A DNA stretch of 64,000 nt from a bacterium (GCA_016712675.1 JADJQR010000001.1:310001-374000); one strand, 5' to 3'; counted from the first letter of the stretch, positions 9,178 to 18,824 are shown. A program made the numbers and translations. Notes: a model not told the origin generated them from the letters alone.

Positions 9178-9207
9178 TTGACGGCGGGCGGACTCCGCCC
9201 GCATACT
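9178..9207 (+). promoter_or_regulatory. Predicted promoter with dyad spacer for the FIST-kinase operon
   Basis: TTGACG at 9178-9183 and CATACT at 9202-9207, spaced by 18 nt. The spacer holds an 8-bp inverted repeat, GCGGGCGG-ACT-CCGCCCGC (9184-9202), which could be an operator. It lies about 40 nt upstream of the FIST gene start. Confidence 0.45.
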
Positions 9208-9245
9208 CGCTCACGGGAGTATCAGCGCCGACACGGGGGAGCGGC

Positions 9246-10487
9246 GGCATGGCCACCAGGGCGGGCACAGCCAGCGGCAACGACAGCGACGCCTTCCGCC
9301 TCGGACGCGAGACGATGCGCGGCGCATTGGCCGCCGGCGGCCTTGACCGCGCCGACCTGGTGCTGGCCTTCTGCTCGTCCGGCAGTGACGCCGCTCTCTT
9401 CCTGGCCGGCATCCGCGACGTGGTCGGCACCGACACGCCGGTCATCGGCGGCTCGGCCCCCGGCATCATCACACACGACCGACTCAGCTACAAAGGGGCG
9501 CCAGCCGCCGTCGCTGCCATCGCCTCGGACCGTATCCGCTTCGCGGTCGGAGCTGCGGGGGACCTGGACGGCGATGAGGAGGCGACCGGGCGCCGGCTCG
9601 CGGCGATGCTGCCAGCGGACGCGGCCGCCCGGCTGCTGCTGCTGTTCTACGACTCGATCCGCGCTCCCGCCGGTCCGGCGACACCCCCGGTCCTCAACTC
9701 GTCCGCGCCGCTGCTGGCGGGACTTGCGGCGCGGTTAGCCCCTGGCGTGCCGATGATCGGCGCGGGGTTGCTGGCCGATTTCGAGTTCGGCCGGGCCTGG
9801 CAGTTCGACGGCCGCGGGATCGTGGACCGGCAAGCCGTGGGCTGCCTGCTGAGCGGCGACTGCGCCGTCGACTATGTCATCATGCACGGCTGCATCCCGG
9901 CCGACGGCATCTACCGGCGGATCTCCCGCATGGACGGCGCCGTCATCCACGAACTGGATGGCCGTCCCCTGACCGAGCTGCTCGACGAGGCCTTCGGCAA
10001 CACCGACTGGCGCCAGGAGCGACCTGTCATCTCGAGCCTCACCCTGGCCCTGGATTGCGGCCCGCGCTACGGGCCGCCCCGCGAAGAGTACTTCGCCGGC
10101 CGCCTGCTGACCGGTGTCACGCCGGACGGCAACGGCGTGGGGATGTTCGAGGCCGATCTGGCCGTCGGCCAGGAAGTGCGCTTCATGGTGCGCGACAACC
10201 GGCTCATGCAGCAGTCTGTACGCGAGAACACGCCCCGCCTGCTGGAGCGGGCCCGCGCGGCGGGTCGGGAGCCGTTCCTGGCGCTCTACATCGATTGCGG
10301 CGGCCGTTCCGCGATGTTCTCGCTGACCGAGCAGGAGGAGGCCGCCGAGGTGCAGCGGGTGCTGCGGGAGGCCGGAGTGCCGCTGCTGGGCTTCTATTCG
10401 GGCGTCGAGATCGCGCCGCTGGCCGGCCGCAGCCGGGGCCTGGACTGGACCGGCGTCCTGGTCCTGCTCTCCGAAGAGGTGCGCTGA
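9246..10487 (+). CDS. FIST-domain sensory protein
   Basis: 413 residues. FIST_N covers roughly residues 30-230 (FCSSGSDAALFLAGI, VIGGSAPGIITHD) and FIST_C roughly 240-410 (DGRPLTELLDEAFG; the end VPLLGFYSGVEIAPLAGRS is a FIST hallmark). FIST domains are soluble input modules thought to bind small ligands such as amino acids. The start is ATG at 9246 after GGGGGA; the frame is open further upstream but without similarity. The stop overlaps the next gene's start (TGATG), so FIST and kinase are made together, which fits FIST supplying input to the kinase. Confidence 0.88.
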   Translation, partial: GMATRAGTASGNDSDAFRLGRETMRGALAAGGLDRADLVLAFCSSGSDAALFLAGIRDVVGTDTPVIGGSAPGIITHDRLSYKGAPAAVAAIASDRIRFAVGAAGDLDGDEEATGRRLAAMLPADAAARLLLLFYDSIRAPAGPATPPVLNSSAPLLAGLAARLAPGVPMIGAGLLADFEFGRAWQFDGRGIVDRQAVGCLLSGDCAVDYVIMHGCIPADGIYRRISRMDGAVIHELDGRPLTELLDEAFGNTDWRQERPVISSLTLALDCGPRYGPPREEYFAGRLLTGVTPDGNGVGMFEADLAVGQEVRFMVRDNRLMQQSVRENTPRLLERARAAGREPFLALYIDCGGRSAMFSLTEQEEAAEVQRVLREAGVPLLGFYSGVEIAPLAGRSRGLDWTGVLVLLSEEVR

Positions 10488-12619
10488 TGTCCGCACCCGG
10501 GCCACGCGAGAGCGACCTGCTCCGGGAGCTGGCTGCGGCCAGGACCGAGTGCGAACATCACCGCGCTGTCGCCACCCAGCTCGGGCGCAAGGCGCTGACC
10601 GATTCCCAGGACTATGCACGTCTGATCGGTAGCCTTCGCGAGACGGAGGCGGAACTGCGCCGCAGCCGGGCCGACCTCGAACTGGACGTGGCGCGGCGCA
10701 CGGCCGAGCTGACGCTGGCCAATCAGGAGCTGTCCGCCGTGAAGCGTCGCTACGAGGACCTGGTGCGCCGCATCCCGCATGGAGTCTACACGCTGCGGAT
10801 CACGTCGGCCGGTGAACGCCGCTTCGAGTACGTCAGTGCGCACCTGTGCGAGCTGGTGGGCTGCGAGCCCGAGCAGGTCATGGCCGACGCCGATGTGGTC
10901 TTCGCGGGAGTGCACCCGGACGACATGGCCGACCTGCTGCGGCTCAACGCGGCATCCGTCCAGGACGGAAACGTGCTGGCCTGGGAGGGGCGGGTCACCG
11001 CCGGGGGTGGCGAGCGTTGGCTGCGCCTGGAAGCCGACCAGACGACGCTGCCGGACGGCGACGTGCTGTGGAGCGGCGTGGCGGCCGACATCACCGAGTT
11101 CCGCCGCGCGCAGGACCGCCTGCGCGAGAGCGAGGAGCTCTACCGTCGCCTGAACGAGCTGGCGCCGAACGCGATCACCGTCTGCGATCTCGAGGGCTGC
11201 ATCCGTATGCTGAACGCCGCGGCATTGAGCCTGTTCGGTGCGAACGATGCCAGCGCGGTCATCGGGAGCTCCATCTGGGACTGGGTCGCGGCCGGAAGCG
11301 GCGCGCAGGCGCGGCAGAAGTTCACCGAGCTGATGACGGTCTCGCGCCTGCGAGGCCTGGAATTGGAGCTGCAGCGTGCCGACGGCGCTGCCTTTGTCGC
11401 CCGTGTGGATGCTTCGCTGGTCTGTGACGAGCAGGGGCGTCCACGCCTGGTGATGATCGTCACCAACGACGAGACACCGCGCCGCCAGCTGGAGTCCGAA
11501 CGCCTTCGTCTGCAGAAGCTGGAAGCCGTCGGCACGTTGGCCGGGGGCCTGGCCCACGACTTCAACAACCTGCTGCAGGGCGTCTTCGGCTACATCTCGC
11601 TGGCTCGCCTGAAGCTTGCGGATCCCGCGGCGGCCGCGGAGCTCTTGCAGCACGCGGAGAAGGCGACCGGGCAGGCGGTCAACCTGACTTCGCAACTGCT
11701 GACCTTCGCCAAGGGCGGCAAGCCGCAGAAGACGCGGCTGGCGCTGCCGGCGGTGGTCGAACGCGCGGCCCACTTCGCGCTCAGCGGCTCCGCCACGGTC
11801 TGCATCCTGGATGCGCAGGTAGACCTGTGGGACGCCGATGCGGACGAGGGCCAGGCGGTGCAGGTGATCCAGAACATCGTCATGAATGCCAGCCAGGCGA
11901 TGCAGCAGTCGGGCATCGTCGGCATCAGCCTACGCAACGTCGACCTGCCCCCGCTGCAGGACGAGGCACTGCCGGATGGCGGCCGTTTCGTCGCCATCAC
12001 GTTCTCCGACAGCGGGATCGGCATCGCCGCACCCTACCTGGGGCGCATCTTCGATCCCTACTTCACGACCAAGCAGCGGGGCAGCGGCCTCGGCCTGGCC
12101 ACGGCATGGTCCATCGTCGCGCGTCACGGGGGCACCATCCGCGTCGAGTCGACGCCCGGCATGGGATCCACCTTCGAGGTGCTGCTGCCGGCGGCGACCG
12201 CCGCCGCGGCCACGCCGCCGGTCGAGGTCCCGGCCGGCCGCCGCTGCCGCGTGCTGGTCATGGATGACGAGGAACTGGTGCGCGAGGTGGCTGTCGCGAT
12301 GCTTGGCTCGCTGGGCCATCTGGTCGACGAGGCCGTGGACGGCGACGAGGCCGTGCGCCGGGTCGAGTGTGCATTCGCTGCGGGCCATCCGTATGATATA
12401 GTCATCCTGGACCTGACCGTCCGGGGCGGCATGGGGGGCGAGGAGGCGATCGGCCGCATCCGCTCCGTGGCACCCGGGATCCGGGCCGTCGTGTCGAGCG
12501 GGTATTCGGACAGCGCGGTGATGGCCGACTTCCGGGCGCACGGCTTCGACGCCTTCCTGAACAAGCCGTACACCATCGAGGCGCTGAGCGCCTGCCTGGC
12601 TGCCGGGCAGTTCGTCTGA
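10487..12619 (+). CDS. PAS-PAS hybrid histidine kinase with C-terminal receiver
   Basis: 710 residues, no membrane segment. A coiled coil (about 40-95) precedes two PAS domains (about 95-205 and 215-335). The phosphoacceptor histidine is H357 in AGGLAHDFNNLLQGVFGYI, the HDFNN class of HisKA. An HATPase domain follows (NIVMNASQAM, DSGIGI, GSGLGLATAWSIV). A receiver (about 590-705) has VLVMDDEE and the phosphoacceptor in ILDLTVRGGMGG. Coupled to the FIST gene by TGATG. No separate DNA-binding regulator follows, so the downstream target is not in this operon. Confidence 0.92.
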   Translation: MSAPGPRESDLLRELAAARTECEHHRAVATQLGRKALTDSQDYARLIGSLRETEAELRRSRADLELDVARRTAELTLANQELSAVKRRYEDLVRRIPHGVYTLRITSAGERRFEYVSAHLCELVGCEPEQVMADADVVFAGVHPDDMADLLRLNAASVQDGNVLAWEGRVTAGGGERWLRLEADQTTLPDGDVLWSGVAADITEFRRAQDRLRESEELYRRLNELAPNAITVCDLEGCIRMLNAAALSLFGANDASAVIGSSIWDWVAAGSGAQARQKFTELMTVSRLRGLELELQRADGAAFVARVDASLVCDEQGRPRLVMIVTNDETPRRQLESERLRLQKLEAVGTLAGGLAHDFNNLLQGVFGYISLARLKLADPAAAAELLQHAEKATGQAVNLTSQLLTFAKGGKPQKTRLALPAVVERAAHFALSGSATVCILDAQVDLWDADADEGQAVQVIQNIVMNASQAMQQSGIVGISLRNVDLPPLQDEALPDGGRFVAITFSDSGIGIAAPYLGRIFDPYFTTKQRGSGLGLATAWSIVARHGGTIRVESTPGMGSTFEVLLPAATAAAATPPVEVPAGRRCRVLVMDDEELVREVAVAMLGSLGHLVDEAVDGDEAVRRVECAFAAGHPYDIVILDLTVRGGMGGEEAIGRIRSVAPGIRAVVSSGYSDSAVMADFRAHGFDAFLNKPYTIEALSACLAAGQFV

Positions 12620-12648
12620 GCGGCGCCCCCGCGGAAGGATTCCCCCCC

Positions 12649-14157
12649 ATGACCGATACCCCGCTGACCGACGCGCTCGCCGGCCGCGGCCGCCTGTTCG
12701 GTTTCACGACCGGTTTCTGGCTCCTGAACGTGATCGAGATGTTCGAGCGCCTGGCCTACTACCTGGTCCGCTCGGTGGTGGCCGTCTACATCATGCAGGC
12801 CGACGATCCCCACGGCCTGCACTTCACCGCGGCGCAGAAGGGCATGATCTACTCGCTGTGGTTCGTGTTCCAGTCGATCCTGCCCACGTTCACCGGCGGT
12901 TTCGCCGACCGCTACGGCTACAAGCGCAGCCTGTTCCTGGCCATCACCGGCAACGTGATCGGCTACTGCCTGATGGCCACGCAGCGTAGCCTGTTCGGGT
13001 TCACGTTCGGCGTCGTCGTGCTGGCCAGCGGCACCGCGTTCTTCAAGCCGGCGCTGCAGGGCAGCCTGGCGCAGAACCTGGACCGCAAGAGCTCTTCCCT
13101 GGGCTGGGGCATCTTCTACTGGGTGGTCAACGTGGGTGCCGCCATCGGTCCGGTGCTGGCCAACGTCATCCGCCACGACTACTCGTGGCAGGCGCTGTTC
13201 TTCACCGCCGCCGCCGTCATGTCGTTGAACTACCTGATGCTCTTCACCTTCAAGGATTTCCAGAGCGGGGCGGACAAGACCATCAATGCCGGCCAGGTGC
13301 TGGTGCGCACGCTGCGCACGCTCGGCGACTGGAGGCTGGGGGCGTGGCTCGCGATCATGAGCTGCTTCTGGCTGATGATGTACACGCTGTGGGACCTGCA
13401 CCCGAACTTCCTGACCGACTGGAACGATTCGAGCGGCCTGGCCCGGTTCTTCCGCGACTCCCCGCTGTTGCCGGACAAGTGGGCCCTGGACACCGACCGG
13501 GGACCGCAGGTGCCGCAGGAGATCCTGATGAACCTCAACGCGGTGCTGATCGTCGCGCTGATGATCCCGGTCTCGTGGCTGGTGCGGAAGATGAGGACGC
13601 TCGAGTCGATGGTCATCGGCATGGGCATGGCCACGGTCGGCATCCTGGTGGCCGGGTTGACCAACGTCGGCGGGATCTTCCTGCTGGGCGTCGTCGGCTT
13701 CTCGCTGGGCGAGATGCTGACCGGCCCCAAGAAGAACGAGTACCTGGCGCTCATCGCCCCGCGCGACAAGAAGGGCCTGTACCTGGGGTTCGTGAACATC
13801 CCCGTCGGCGTGGGCGGCCTGGTGGGCTCGAACCTGCAGGGCTACTTCTACGGCAATTTCGGCGAGAAGGCGATCCTGGCGCAGAAGTACCTGGCCGAGC
13901 ACGCGCCCGGCGCCGGCGGCTGGGACGGGCGGCTGGGCTCGCTGGACGCGGCGGCGGGCGTGGCGCGCACCGAGGCCTTCCTGAAGCTGCAGCAGGTCAC
14001 CGGCCTGGACGCCGCGCAGGCCACGACGCTGCTGTGGGACACGTATGACCCCCACCTGAGGGTGTGGCTGCCGTTTGCGGCCATCGGGGTGGTGGCGATC
14101 GTCGCGCTGGTCTTCTTCGCGCGCGCGGCGCGGCGGTGGGCGGACATGGATGCGTGA
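12649..14157 (+). CDS. POT/PTR-type MFS transporter
   Basis: 502 residues with about 12-14 hydrophobic segments. The first helix region has VIEMFERLAYYLVRS, a variant of the ExxERFxYY proton/peptide motif of the POT family, and the DRYGYKRS loop is an MFS signature. Likely a proton-coupled di/tripeptide or related solute importer in the inner membrane. It is related to the second POT gene at 27235 but lacks the exact ERFCFYGMRG sequence, so the substrate may differ. Its last codons overlap the start of the SpsF-like gene by 8 nt. Confidence 0.85.
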   Translation: MTDTPLTDALAGRGRLFGFTTGFWLLNVIEMFERLAYYLVRSVVAVYIMQADDPHGLHFTAAQKGMIYSLWFVFQSILPTFTGGFADRYGYKRSLFLAITGNVIGYCLMATQRSLFGFTFGVVVLASGTAFFKPALQGSLAQNLDRKSSSLGWGIFYWVVNVGAAIGPVLANVIRHDYSWQALFFTAAAVMSLNYLMLFTFKDFQSGADKTINAGQVLVRTLRTLGDWRLGAWLAIMSCFWLMMYTLWDLHPNFLTDWNDSSGLARFFRDSPLLPDKWALDTDRGPQVPQEILMNLNAVLIVALMIPVSWLVRKMRTLESMVIGMGMATVGILVAGLTNVGGIFLLGVVGFSLGEMLTGPKKNEYLALIAPRDKKGLYLGFVNIPVGVGGLVGSNLQGYFYGNFGEKAILAQKYLAEHAPGAGGWDGRLGSLDAAAGVARTEAFLKLQQVTGLDAAQATTLLWDTYDPHLRVWLPFAAIGVVAIVALVFFARAARRWADMDA

Positions 14158-14878
14158 CGCGTGCGACACCGCCGTCTGCATCGTGCAGGCCCGCATGGGC
14201 TCGTCGCGGCTGCCCGGCAAGATGATGGAGGATCTGGCAGGCCGGCCGCTGATGTGGCACATCCTGCAGCGCGCACTTCAGGTGGGACCCGCGCTGGGTC
14301 GCGCGGTGCCGGTGGTGCTGGCGACCACCGACCAACCCCGCGACGACGCGCTGGCGGCGGTGGCGGATGGGCTGGACGTGGCGGTGGTGCGCGGCAGCGA
14401 GGACGACGTGCTCGGCCGCTTTCTGCTGGCGCTGGACAGCCATCCGGCCGGCTGGGTGGCGCGCGTGTGCGGCGACTCGCCGCTGTTTGATCCGGTGCAC
14501 CTGGCGCGATGGCTCGAGCAGGCGCGCCGCGAGGGCGCCGACGTCGTGCGCTTCCGCGACGGGGTCACGTCGCTGCTGCAGGGAGGCGAAGTCGTGTCGG
14601 CCCGCGCCCTGCGCTGGAGCCGGCAGGCTGCCGGCGACGATCCCCTGGCCACCGAGCATGTAACCGCCTGGGCGCTGCGCCAGGCGCCCGCCCATCCGGA
14701 CCTCATGGTGACCGCCTGGGCCGAGCCGCCGGCCGAACTGGTGGCCGACATCAAGCTCTCCATCGACACACCCGACGACCTGGCGCGGATGCGTCGGCTC
14801 TACGCCGCCCTGTGGGACGGCGACCGGCCGCTGGACCTGCGGCGGGCGGCGGCGTGGCTGCGGGAGCAGGGTGGCTAG
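14150..14878 (+). CDS. SpsF-like nucleotidyltransferase (CMP-sugar synthetase family)
   Basis: 242 residues. The N-terminal IVQARMGSSRLPGKMM (about 11-26) is the nucleotide-binding motif of SpsF and related CMP-KDO/CMP-nonulosonate synthetases. VCGDSPLFDP and the late SIDTPDDLARM segment also fit the family. It would activate the acidic sugar made by the 1-3711 operon with CTP. That operon contains no such gene, so a role in the same pathway is likely although the two loci are about 10 kb apart. The ATG at 14150 lies inside the last codons of the POT gene, which implies coupled translation. Confidence 0.8.
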   Translation: MRDACDTAVCIVQARMGSSRLPGKMMEDLAGRPLMWHILQRALQVGPALGRAVPVVLATTDQPRDDALAAVADGLDVAVVRGSEDDVLGRFLLALDSHPAGWVARVCGDSPLFDPVHLARWLEQARREGADVVRFRDGVTSLLQGGEVVSARALRWSRQAAGDDPLATEHVTAWALRQAPAHPDLMVTAWAEPPAELVADIKLSIDTPDDLARMRRLYAALWDGDRPLDLRRAAAWLREQGG

Positions 14879-14922
14879 CGGTGGCGGGTCGGCGCCGTCG
14901 CCCAGAAGCGGCGGCGCTGAGC

Positions 14923-15231
14923 CTAGACCGCGACGACCGAGTTCTCGGCGCCGGGGATGCCTGCGGGGCGATAGTCGTCGGCTGCCCAGTCGTTCTCCCA
15001 GACGCGGCCGTCGATCAGAAAACGATATTCGTATTCGCGGCCGGTCTCGAGGTCGAGCGTGACCTTGAATTCGCCGCTCTTGAGGCGGCTCATCGGCGTG
15101 GCGTCGGCGGCCCAGGCATTGAAATCGCCCACCAGGTAGACCGTCTGCGCGTCGCGCGCGGCCTCTGCCGGCAGGCAGAACGTGACCTTGCTCACGTTCT
15201 TTGTCTTCAGGTAGCGCTTCTGCGGACCCAT
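14923..15231 (-). CDS. Glycogen-binding (CBM48/AMPK-like) domain protein
   Basis: 102 residues, essentially one isoamylase-N/CBM48 domain. VYLVGDFNAWAADATPM and YEYRFLIDGRVWENDWAADDYRP hold the conserved Trp and Asn/Asp of this carbohydrate-binding fold. There is no catalytic domain, so it probably targets or regulates at alpha-glucans. AAGGAGG sits 5-11 nt before the ATG. It belongs with the debranching-type glucosidase (16545) and GlgC (35346) as part of scattered glycogen metabolism. Confidence 0.85.
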   Translation of the reverse strand: MGPQKRYLKTKNVSKVTFCLPAEAARDAQTVYLVGDFNAWAADATPMSRLKSGEFKVTLDLETGREYEYRFLIDGRVWENDWAADDYRPAGIPGAENSVVAV

Positions 15232-15366
15232 CCCAGCCTCCTTGTCCGTGGATGTGGATATTGCGGATCACCTATCGCGCGAATAACAAAGTGTACGTCG
15301 GCACGCACCGCAAGACCTTCACTGTAATCTGACATATCGCCTTCGTTTAGCGGCTTGGGGTGACCA

Positions 15367-16065
15367 TTAGGTGTCAATAATGAATTCCAATAGTCGATCC
15401 AGCATGGCGTTGCCCTGCTGGCAGCGCTCCGGCAGATCAGCCAGCAAGTCCTCGCGCGCCATCACGTACGGCCCCGGCCGCAGCGAGGCGGGGCTGTGCG
15501 CCAGCACGGTCCGGACCCACGCCGGGTCGGCCTCGGGATGGAACTGCAGGCCGATGGCCCGCCGCCCGGCCTGCAGGGCCTGGTGCGGGCAGCCGGCGCT
15601 GGTAGCCAGGGGCACCGTCCCGCCGGGCAGCGCGAACGCCTCACCGTGCCAGTGCAAGGCGGTGACCGCGGCCGGGAACGGGAAGACCGGGAACGGCGCC
15701 GACGATGGCGGGGGCACAGGTGTGATCGGCCACCAGCCAACTTCGCGCTCGGGGCTGGCTCCCACCGTGGCGCCCAGGGCGGTGGCCATCAGCTGCGCGC
15801 CCAGGCAGATGCCCAGCATCGGCGTGCCGCGCACGATCACCTCGCGGATCAGCGCCTTCTCGGGCGCCAGCCAGGGCAGGGTCGCCTCGTCGTTGACGCT
15901 CATCGGGCCGCCCAGCACCACCAGGAATTCGATGTCAGAGGCCGCGGGCAGAGGCTCGCCGGCGAACACGCGGGTGCGCTGCAACGGCAGCCCGCGCGCG
16001 GCCAGGCGTGGCGCGAGGGCGCCGAGGCCTTCGTACTCGACGTGCTGCAGCCAGTGGGTGCGCAT
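15367..16065 (-). CDS. Class I glutamine amidotransferase-like protein
   Basis: 232 residues, GMP-synthase-type GATase1 fold. The nucleophile is the Cys in MLGICLGAQLMA, and His plus Glu of the triad lie in LQFHPEAD. Stand-alone proteins of this kind are annotated as GMP synthase-like or gamma-glutamyl hydrolases; the acceptor is unknown. The start MRTHWLQHVEYEG is chosen for its position and an upstream GGAAGGA; an in-frame ATG 22 codons earlier lacks family similarity. Confidence 0.85.
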   Translation of the reverse strand: MRTHWLQHVEYEGLGALAPRLAARGLPLQRTRVFAGEPLPAASDIEFLVVLGGPMSVNDEATLPWLAPEKALIREVIVRGTPMLGICLGAQLMATALGATVGASPEREVGWWPITPVPPPSSAPFPVFPFPAAVTALHWHGEAFALPGGTVPLATSAGCPHQALQAGRRAIGLQFHPEADPAWVRTVLAHSPASLRPGPYVMAREDLLADLPERCQQGNAMLDRLLEFIIDT

Positions 16066-16116
16066 CGGGGTGTCCTTCCGGGGCCCGGGGTGGTTGATGC
16101 GGTCGGGCGTGCGCCG

Positions 16117-16166
16117 CGTGCGCCGGCGCACGTCCTCACGATCCGGTACGGGTTGCGCCGGCGCAA
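16117..16166. repeat. Two neighbouring copies of the GCGCCGGCGC palindrome family
   Basis: A perfect 16-bp palindrome CGTGCGCCGGCGCACG is at 16117-16132, and a second copy with the TTGCGCCGGCGCAA core is at 16153-16166. They lie just upstream of the amidotransferase gene and before the broken nucleotidyltransferase pair. Confidence 0.7.
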
Positions 16167-16219
16167 GCGGCAGGATACAGGCGTAGCAACCCGGCAGGTG
16201 GCCATGCTATCATGACCCG

Positions 16220-16408
16220 GTGATCGAAAAAGTCGTTACCATCGTGGCACTCGGCGATCCAGCGGCGCGCAAGAGGGATCGCGACTACTGTCTGAGCCGT
16301 CCGCCCTCGGAGCGGACGGACGCCGTGGCCTTCCTGCGCCTGCAGGTGCATGGACCTACCGAGGGACTTCAGCGAGTTGCTCGCGTCGTTCAACGCGAAC
16401 GGCGTTGA
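16220..16408 (+). pseudogene. Small partner gene of a DUF6036-type nucleotidyltransferase locus, remnant
   Basis: GTG-initiated frame of 62 codons. YCLSRPPSERTDAVAFLRLQ and LQRVARVVQ resemble the small protein (YWLSRPPEERVAAVE...LR type) usually encoded just upstream of DUF6036/AbiEii-like nucleotidyltransferases. It may still be translated, but its partner (next entry) is gutted and the two frames overlap, so I treat the pair as decayed. The recognition comes from memory of the family, not from an alignment. Confidence 0.5.
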
Positions 16409-16472
16409 GTACATGCGCGCCAGCGGCCGACCGACGGACCTTGCGGACCTCGATTCACTTGGCGAGGCTTGA
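16350..16472 (+). pseudogene. Nucleotidyltransferase (DUF6036-like) with internal deletion
   Basis: A 40-residue frame joins the family's N-terminus (MDLPRDFSELLASFNANGVEY) directly to its C-terminus (RASGRPTDLADLDSLGEA). The expected middle is missing, including the GGYA...HG nucleotide-binding strand and the catalytic D-x-D. The frame is preserved across the deletion. Intact members run to roughly 150-200 residues. A remnant of an addiction or abortive-infection-like module. Confidence 0.65.
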
Positions 16473-16544
16473 AAACGGAGACCGTCTCTGGACCTGGGGT
16501 GCCCTCTGGTCCTGGGGCGCAGCGCTGCCCGGAAGAGGAATGCG

Positions 16545-18824
16545 ATGCGACAGGTGCAACCGTCGCTGGCGCGCGCGCTGGCGATCTGGGGATTGACCGT
16601 GGCTTCGGCCGGCGCCGCCCCCGCGCCCGTGGACCTGGCCGCCCTGGCCATCCCCGTCACCACGGCCCACCCGCGCGAGTTCATCTTCACCGACAAGGGC
16701 GCCGCCCACCTGGCCGGCGAGTGCGTGGGGCCGGACACGCGCAGCTACCACGGCTTCTATATCGCGATGCACGAGGTGGTCGACGGCTGGGCGCTGCGCC
16801 TGGAGAACGGCGTCGAACTGGGCGCCGCCACCGCGTACGAGGCCGAGGTGACGCCTGACCGCCTGGTGCGCCGCCACCGCCTGCCCGACGGCGCGGTGGT
16901 GACCGAGACGGTCGAGCTGTTCGACCGCGAGAACGGCTTCCGCGTGCGGTGGGACGACGTGCCTGCCGGCTCGTTCGCCGTGGCGCCGCGCATAGACATG
17001 CGCTTCCTGTGGAAGGTCGAGCAGCCGGGCTACGACGTGCGCTGGAGCGGCGACGCGCTGCTGGTGTGCCGACAGGACAAGCTGACGGCCGCGCCCGACC
17101 CGGCGCACCCGCAGTGGCTGGCCGTGGCCGTGCGCGGGGCCGACCGCTTCGAGCCCGACGGCCGCCACGTCGAGACCAGGTACGTCAAGGATGCGGCGCG
17201 CCGCGCGATGGAGAAGGCTTACCCGTACATCCCGGGTGCCATCGGCGGGCGTATCCCGCCGCAGGTGCCGGTCGGCCGCGTCGAGGCCGTGTTCGCGGCC
17301 GACGTGACCGCCGAGGCGGCGCAGGAGCGCGCGCTGCGGCTGCGCGGCGAGGCGTTCGACCTCGCGGCCGTGCGCCGCGAGCGGCTGGAGAAGCTGATCG
17401 CCGACTCGCGCGTGCTCACCGGCAGTGAGCGCGACGACCGGGCCCTGGCCTGGGCGCGCGTCTCGCTGGACAACCTGATCATGAACCAGCGCGGCCCGGG
17501 CATCTACGCCGGCTTCTACTGGTTCACCACCTACTGGGGCCGCGACACGTTCATCAGCCTGCCGGGCGCCTGCGTGACCAGTGGCGACTTCGAGACGGCG
17601 CGCACGCTGCTGCGCGGCTTTGCCCAGTTCCAGGAGAAGGACCCCGCCAGCAAGCGCGAGGGCCGCGTGCCGAACTTCGTCACCGTGGACGAGGTGCAGT
17701 ATGCGAGCATCGACGGCACCTGGTGGTTCGTGCGCGCGCTGGACGAGCTGTGGCGGCAGTCGGGCGATGACGCGTTCGCGCGCGAGCTGGCGCCGGTGGT
17801 GTATCGCGCCGTCGCCGGTGTCGAGCGACACGCCATGGACAGCGAGGGCTTCCTGACCCACGGCGACGGCGAGACCTGGATGGACGGCGGCGGCGAGCGG
17901 AATCCCCATTCGCCGCGGGCCACGCGCGCGGTCGAGGTGCAGGCGCTGTGGCATCGCGGGCTGCTGACGGCGGCGCGGCTGGCCGAGCGCTTCGATCCGC
18001 AGCTGTCCGGCAACACCTACCGGGAGATGGCCGACAAGCTGGCCGCGAACTTCGCCAGGCGTTTCTGGAGCGACGGCCGCCTGGTCGACCACCTGAACGC
18101 CGACGGCACGCCCGACGCGCAGGTCCGGCCGAACGCGCTGCTCGCGGTGCTGGCGTCGCCGTCGCTGTTCACCGCCGCGCAGCGCGAGGCCGTCACTGCC
18201 GAAGCCGCGCGCGAGCTGGTGCGCCCGCACGGCGTGCTCTCGCTGACGGCCGCCGACCCGGCCTTCCACCCGAAGCACGTCGACCTGGCGAAGTACCACT
18301 ACGACGAGGCCTACCACAACGGCGACGTCTGGCTGTGGCTCTCGGGCGCCTACGTGTCGGCCCTGAACGAGCCGCAGGCCGGCTTCGGCCAGACGCGGAT
18401 GCTGCTGGACGAGATCCTGGACGAAGGTGCCGCCGGCACGCTGCAGGAGATCCGCGACGGTGCACCGGCCGCGAGCAACGACGAGTTCGGCGGCGCCACC
18501 AGCCAGGCCTGGTCGCTGGCTGAGCTGCTGCGGAACGTGGTGCAGGACTACGCCGGCCTGCAGGTGGACCTGACGGCGGCCGAGCCGGTGGTCACCCTGC
18601 GGCCGTCGCTGCCGGCGGCGTGGCCGCAGCTGTCGGTGCGCACAAGCATCGGCCCCGTCCCCTGCGAGATCGTGGTGCCGGGCGCGGACCAACCGCCGCT
18701 GCTGCGCATGGAAGCCGCGCCGGACCCGCGCTGGCGCTTCGCCTGGCAGCGGCCCGACGGCCGCGAAGTGGCCGGCGCCGTGACGGGCGCTGCCGGACGC
18801 TGGACTATCACGTTTGCGCGCTAA
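16545..18824 (+). CDS. Secreted amylo-alpha-1,6-glucosidase-like glycoside hydrolase
   Basis: 759 residues with a signal peptide (about 1-25, ending SAGAAPA), so probably periplasmic or exported. An N-terminal beta-sandwich domain (about 40-260) precedes an (alpha/alpha)6 barrel. The catalytic region has [35 protein letters not shown] and [11 protein letters not shown], the pattern of the glycogen-debranching-enzyme C-terminal glucosidase (GH133-like, related to GH15). It would hydrolyse alpha-1,6 or alpha-1,4 branches of glucans. An exported location is unusual for glycogen debranching and suggests use of external glucans. Confidence 0.85.
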   Translation: MRQVQPSLARALAIWGLTVASAGAAPAPVDLAALAIPVTTAHPREFIFTDKGAAHLAGECVGPDTRSYHGFYIAMHEVVDGWALRLENGVELGAATAYEAEVTPDRLVRRHRLPDGAVVTETVELFDRENGFRVRWDDVPAGSFAVAPRIDMRFLWKVEQPGYDVRWSGDALLVCRQDKLTAAPDPAHPQWLAVAVRGADRFEPDGRHVETRYVKDAARRAMEKAYPYIPGAIGGRIPPQVPVGRVEAVFAADVTAEAAQERALRLRGEAFDLAAVRRERLEKLIADSRVLTGSERDDRALAWARVSLDNLIMNQRGPGIYAGFYWFTTYWGRDTFISLPGACVTSGDFETARTLLRGFAQFQEKDPASKREGRVPNFVTVDEVQYASIDGTWWFVRALDELWRQSGDDAFARELAPVVYRAVAGVERHAMDSEGFLTHGDGETWMDGGGERNPHSPRATRAVEVQALWHRGLLTAARLAERFDPQLSGNTYREMADKLAANFARRFWSDGRLVDHLNADGTPDAQVRPNALLAVLASPSLFTAAQREAVTAEAARELVRPHGVLSLTAADPAFHPKHVDLAKYHYDEAYHNGDVWLWLSGAYVSALNEPQAGFGQTRMLLDEILDEGAAGTLQEIRDGAPAASNDEFGGATSQAWSLAELLRNVVQDYAGLQVDLTAAEPVVTLRPSLPAAWPQLSVRTSIGPVPCEIVVPGADQPPLLRMEAAPDPRWRFAWQRPDGREVAGAVTGAAGRWTITFAR

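Noticed and set aside
12124-14262. 712-codon minus-strand frame
   Set aside because: Antisense to the kinase end and the POT transporter; repetitive His/Gln/Arg with no recognisable fold.
16455-18692. 745-codon minus-strand frame
   Set aside because: Antisense to the glucosidase gene, which has a signal peptide and catalytic motifs.
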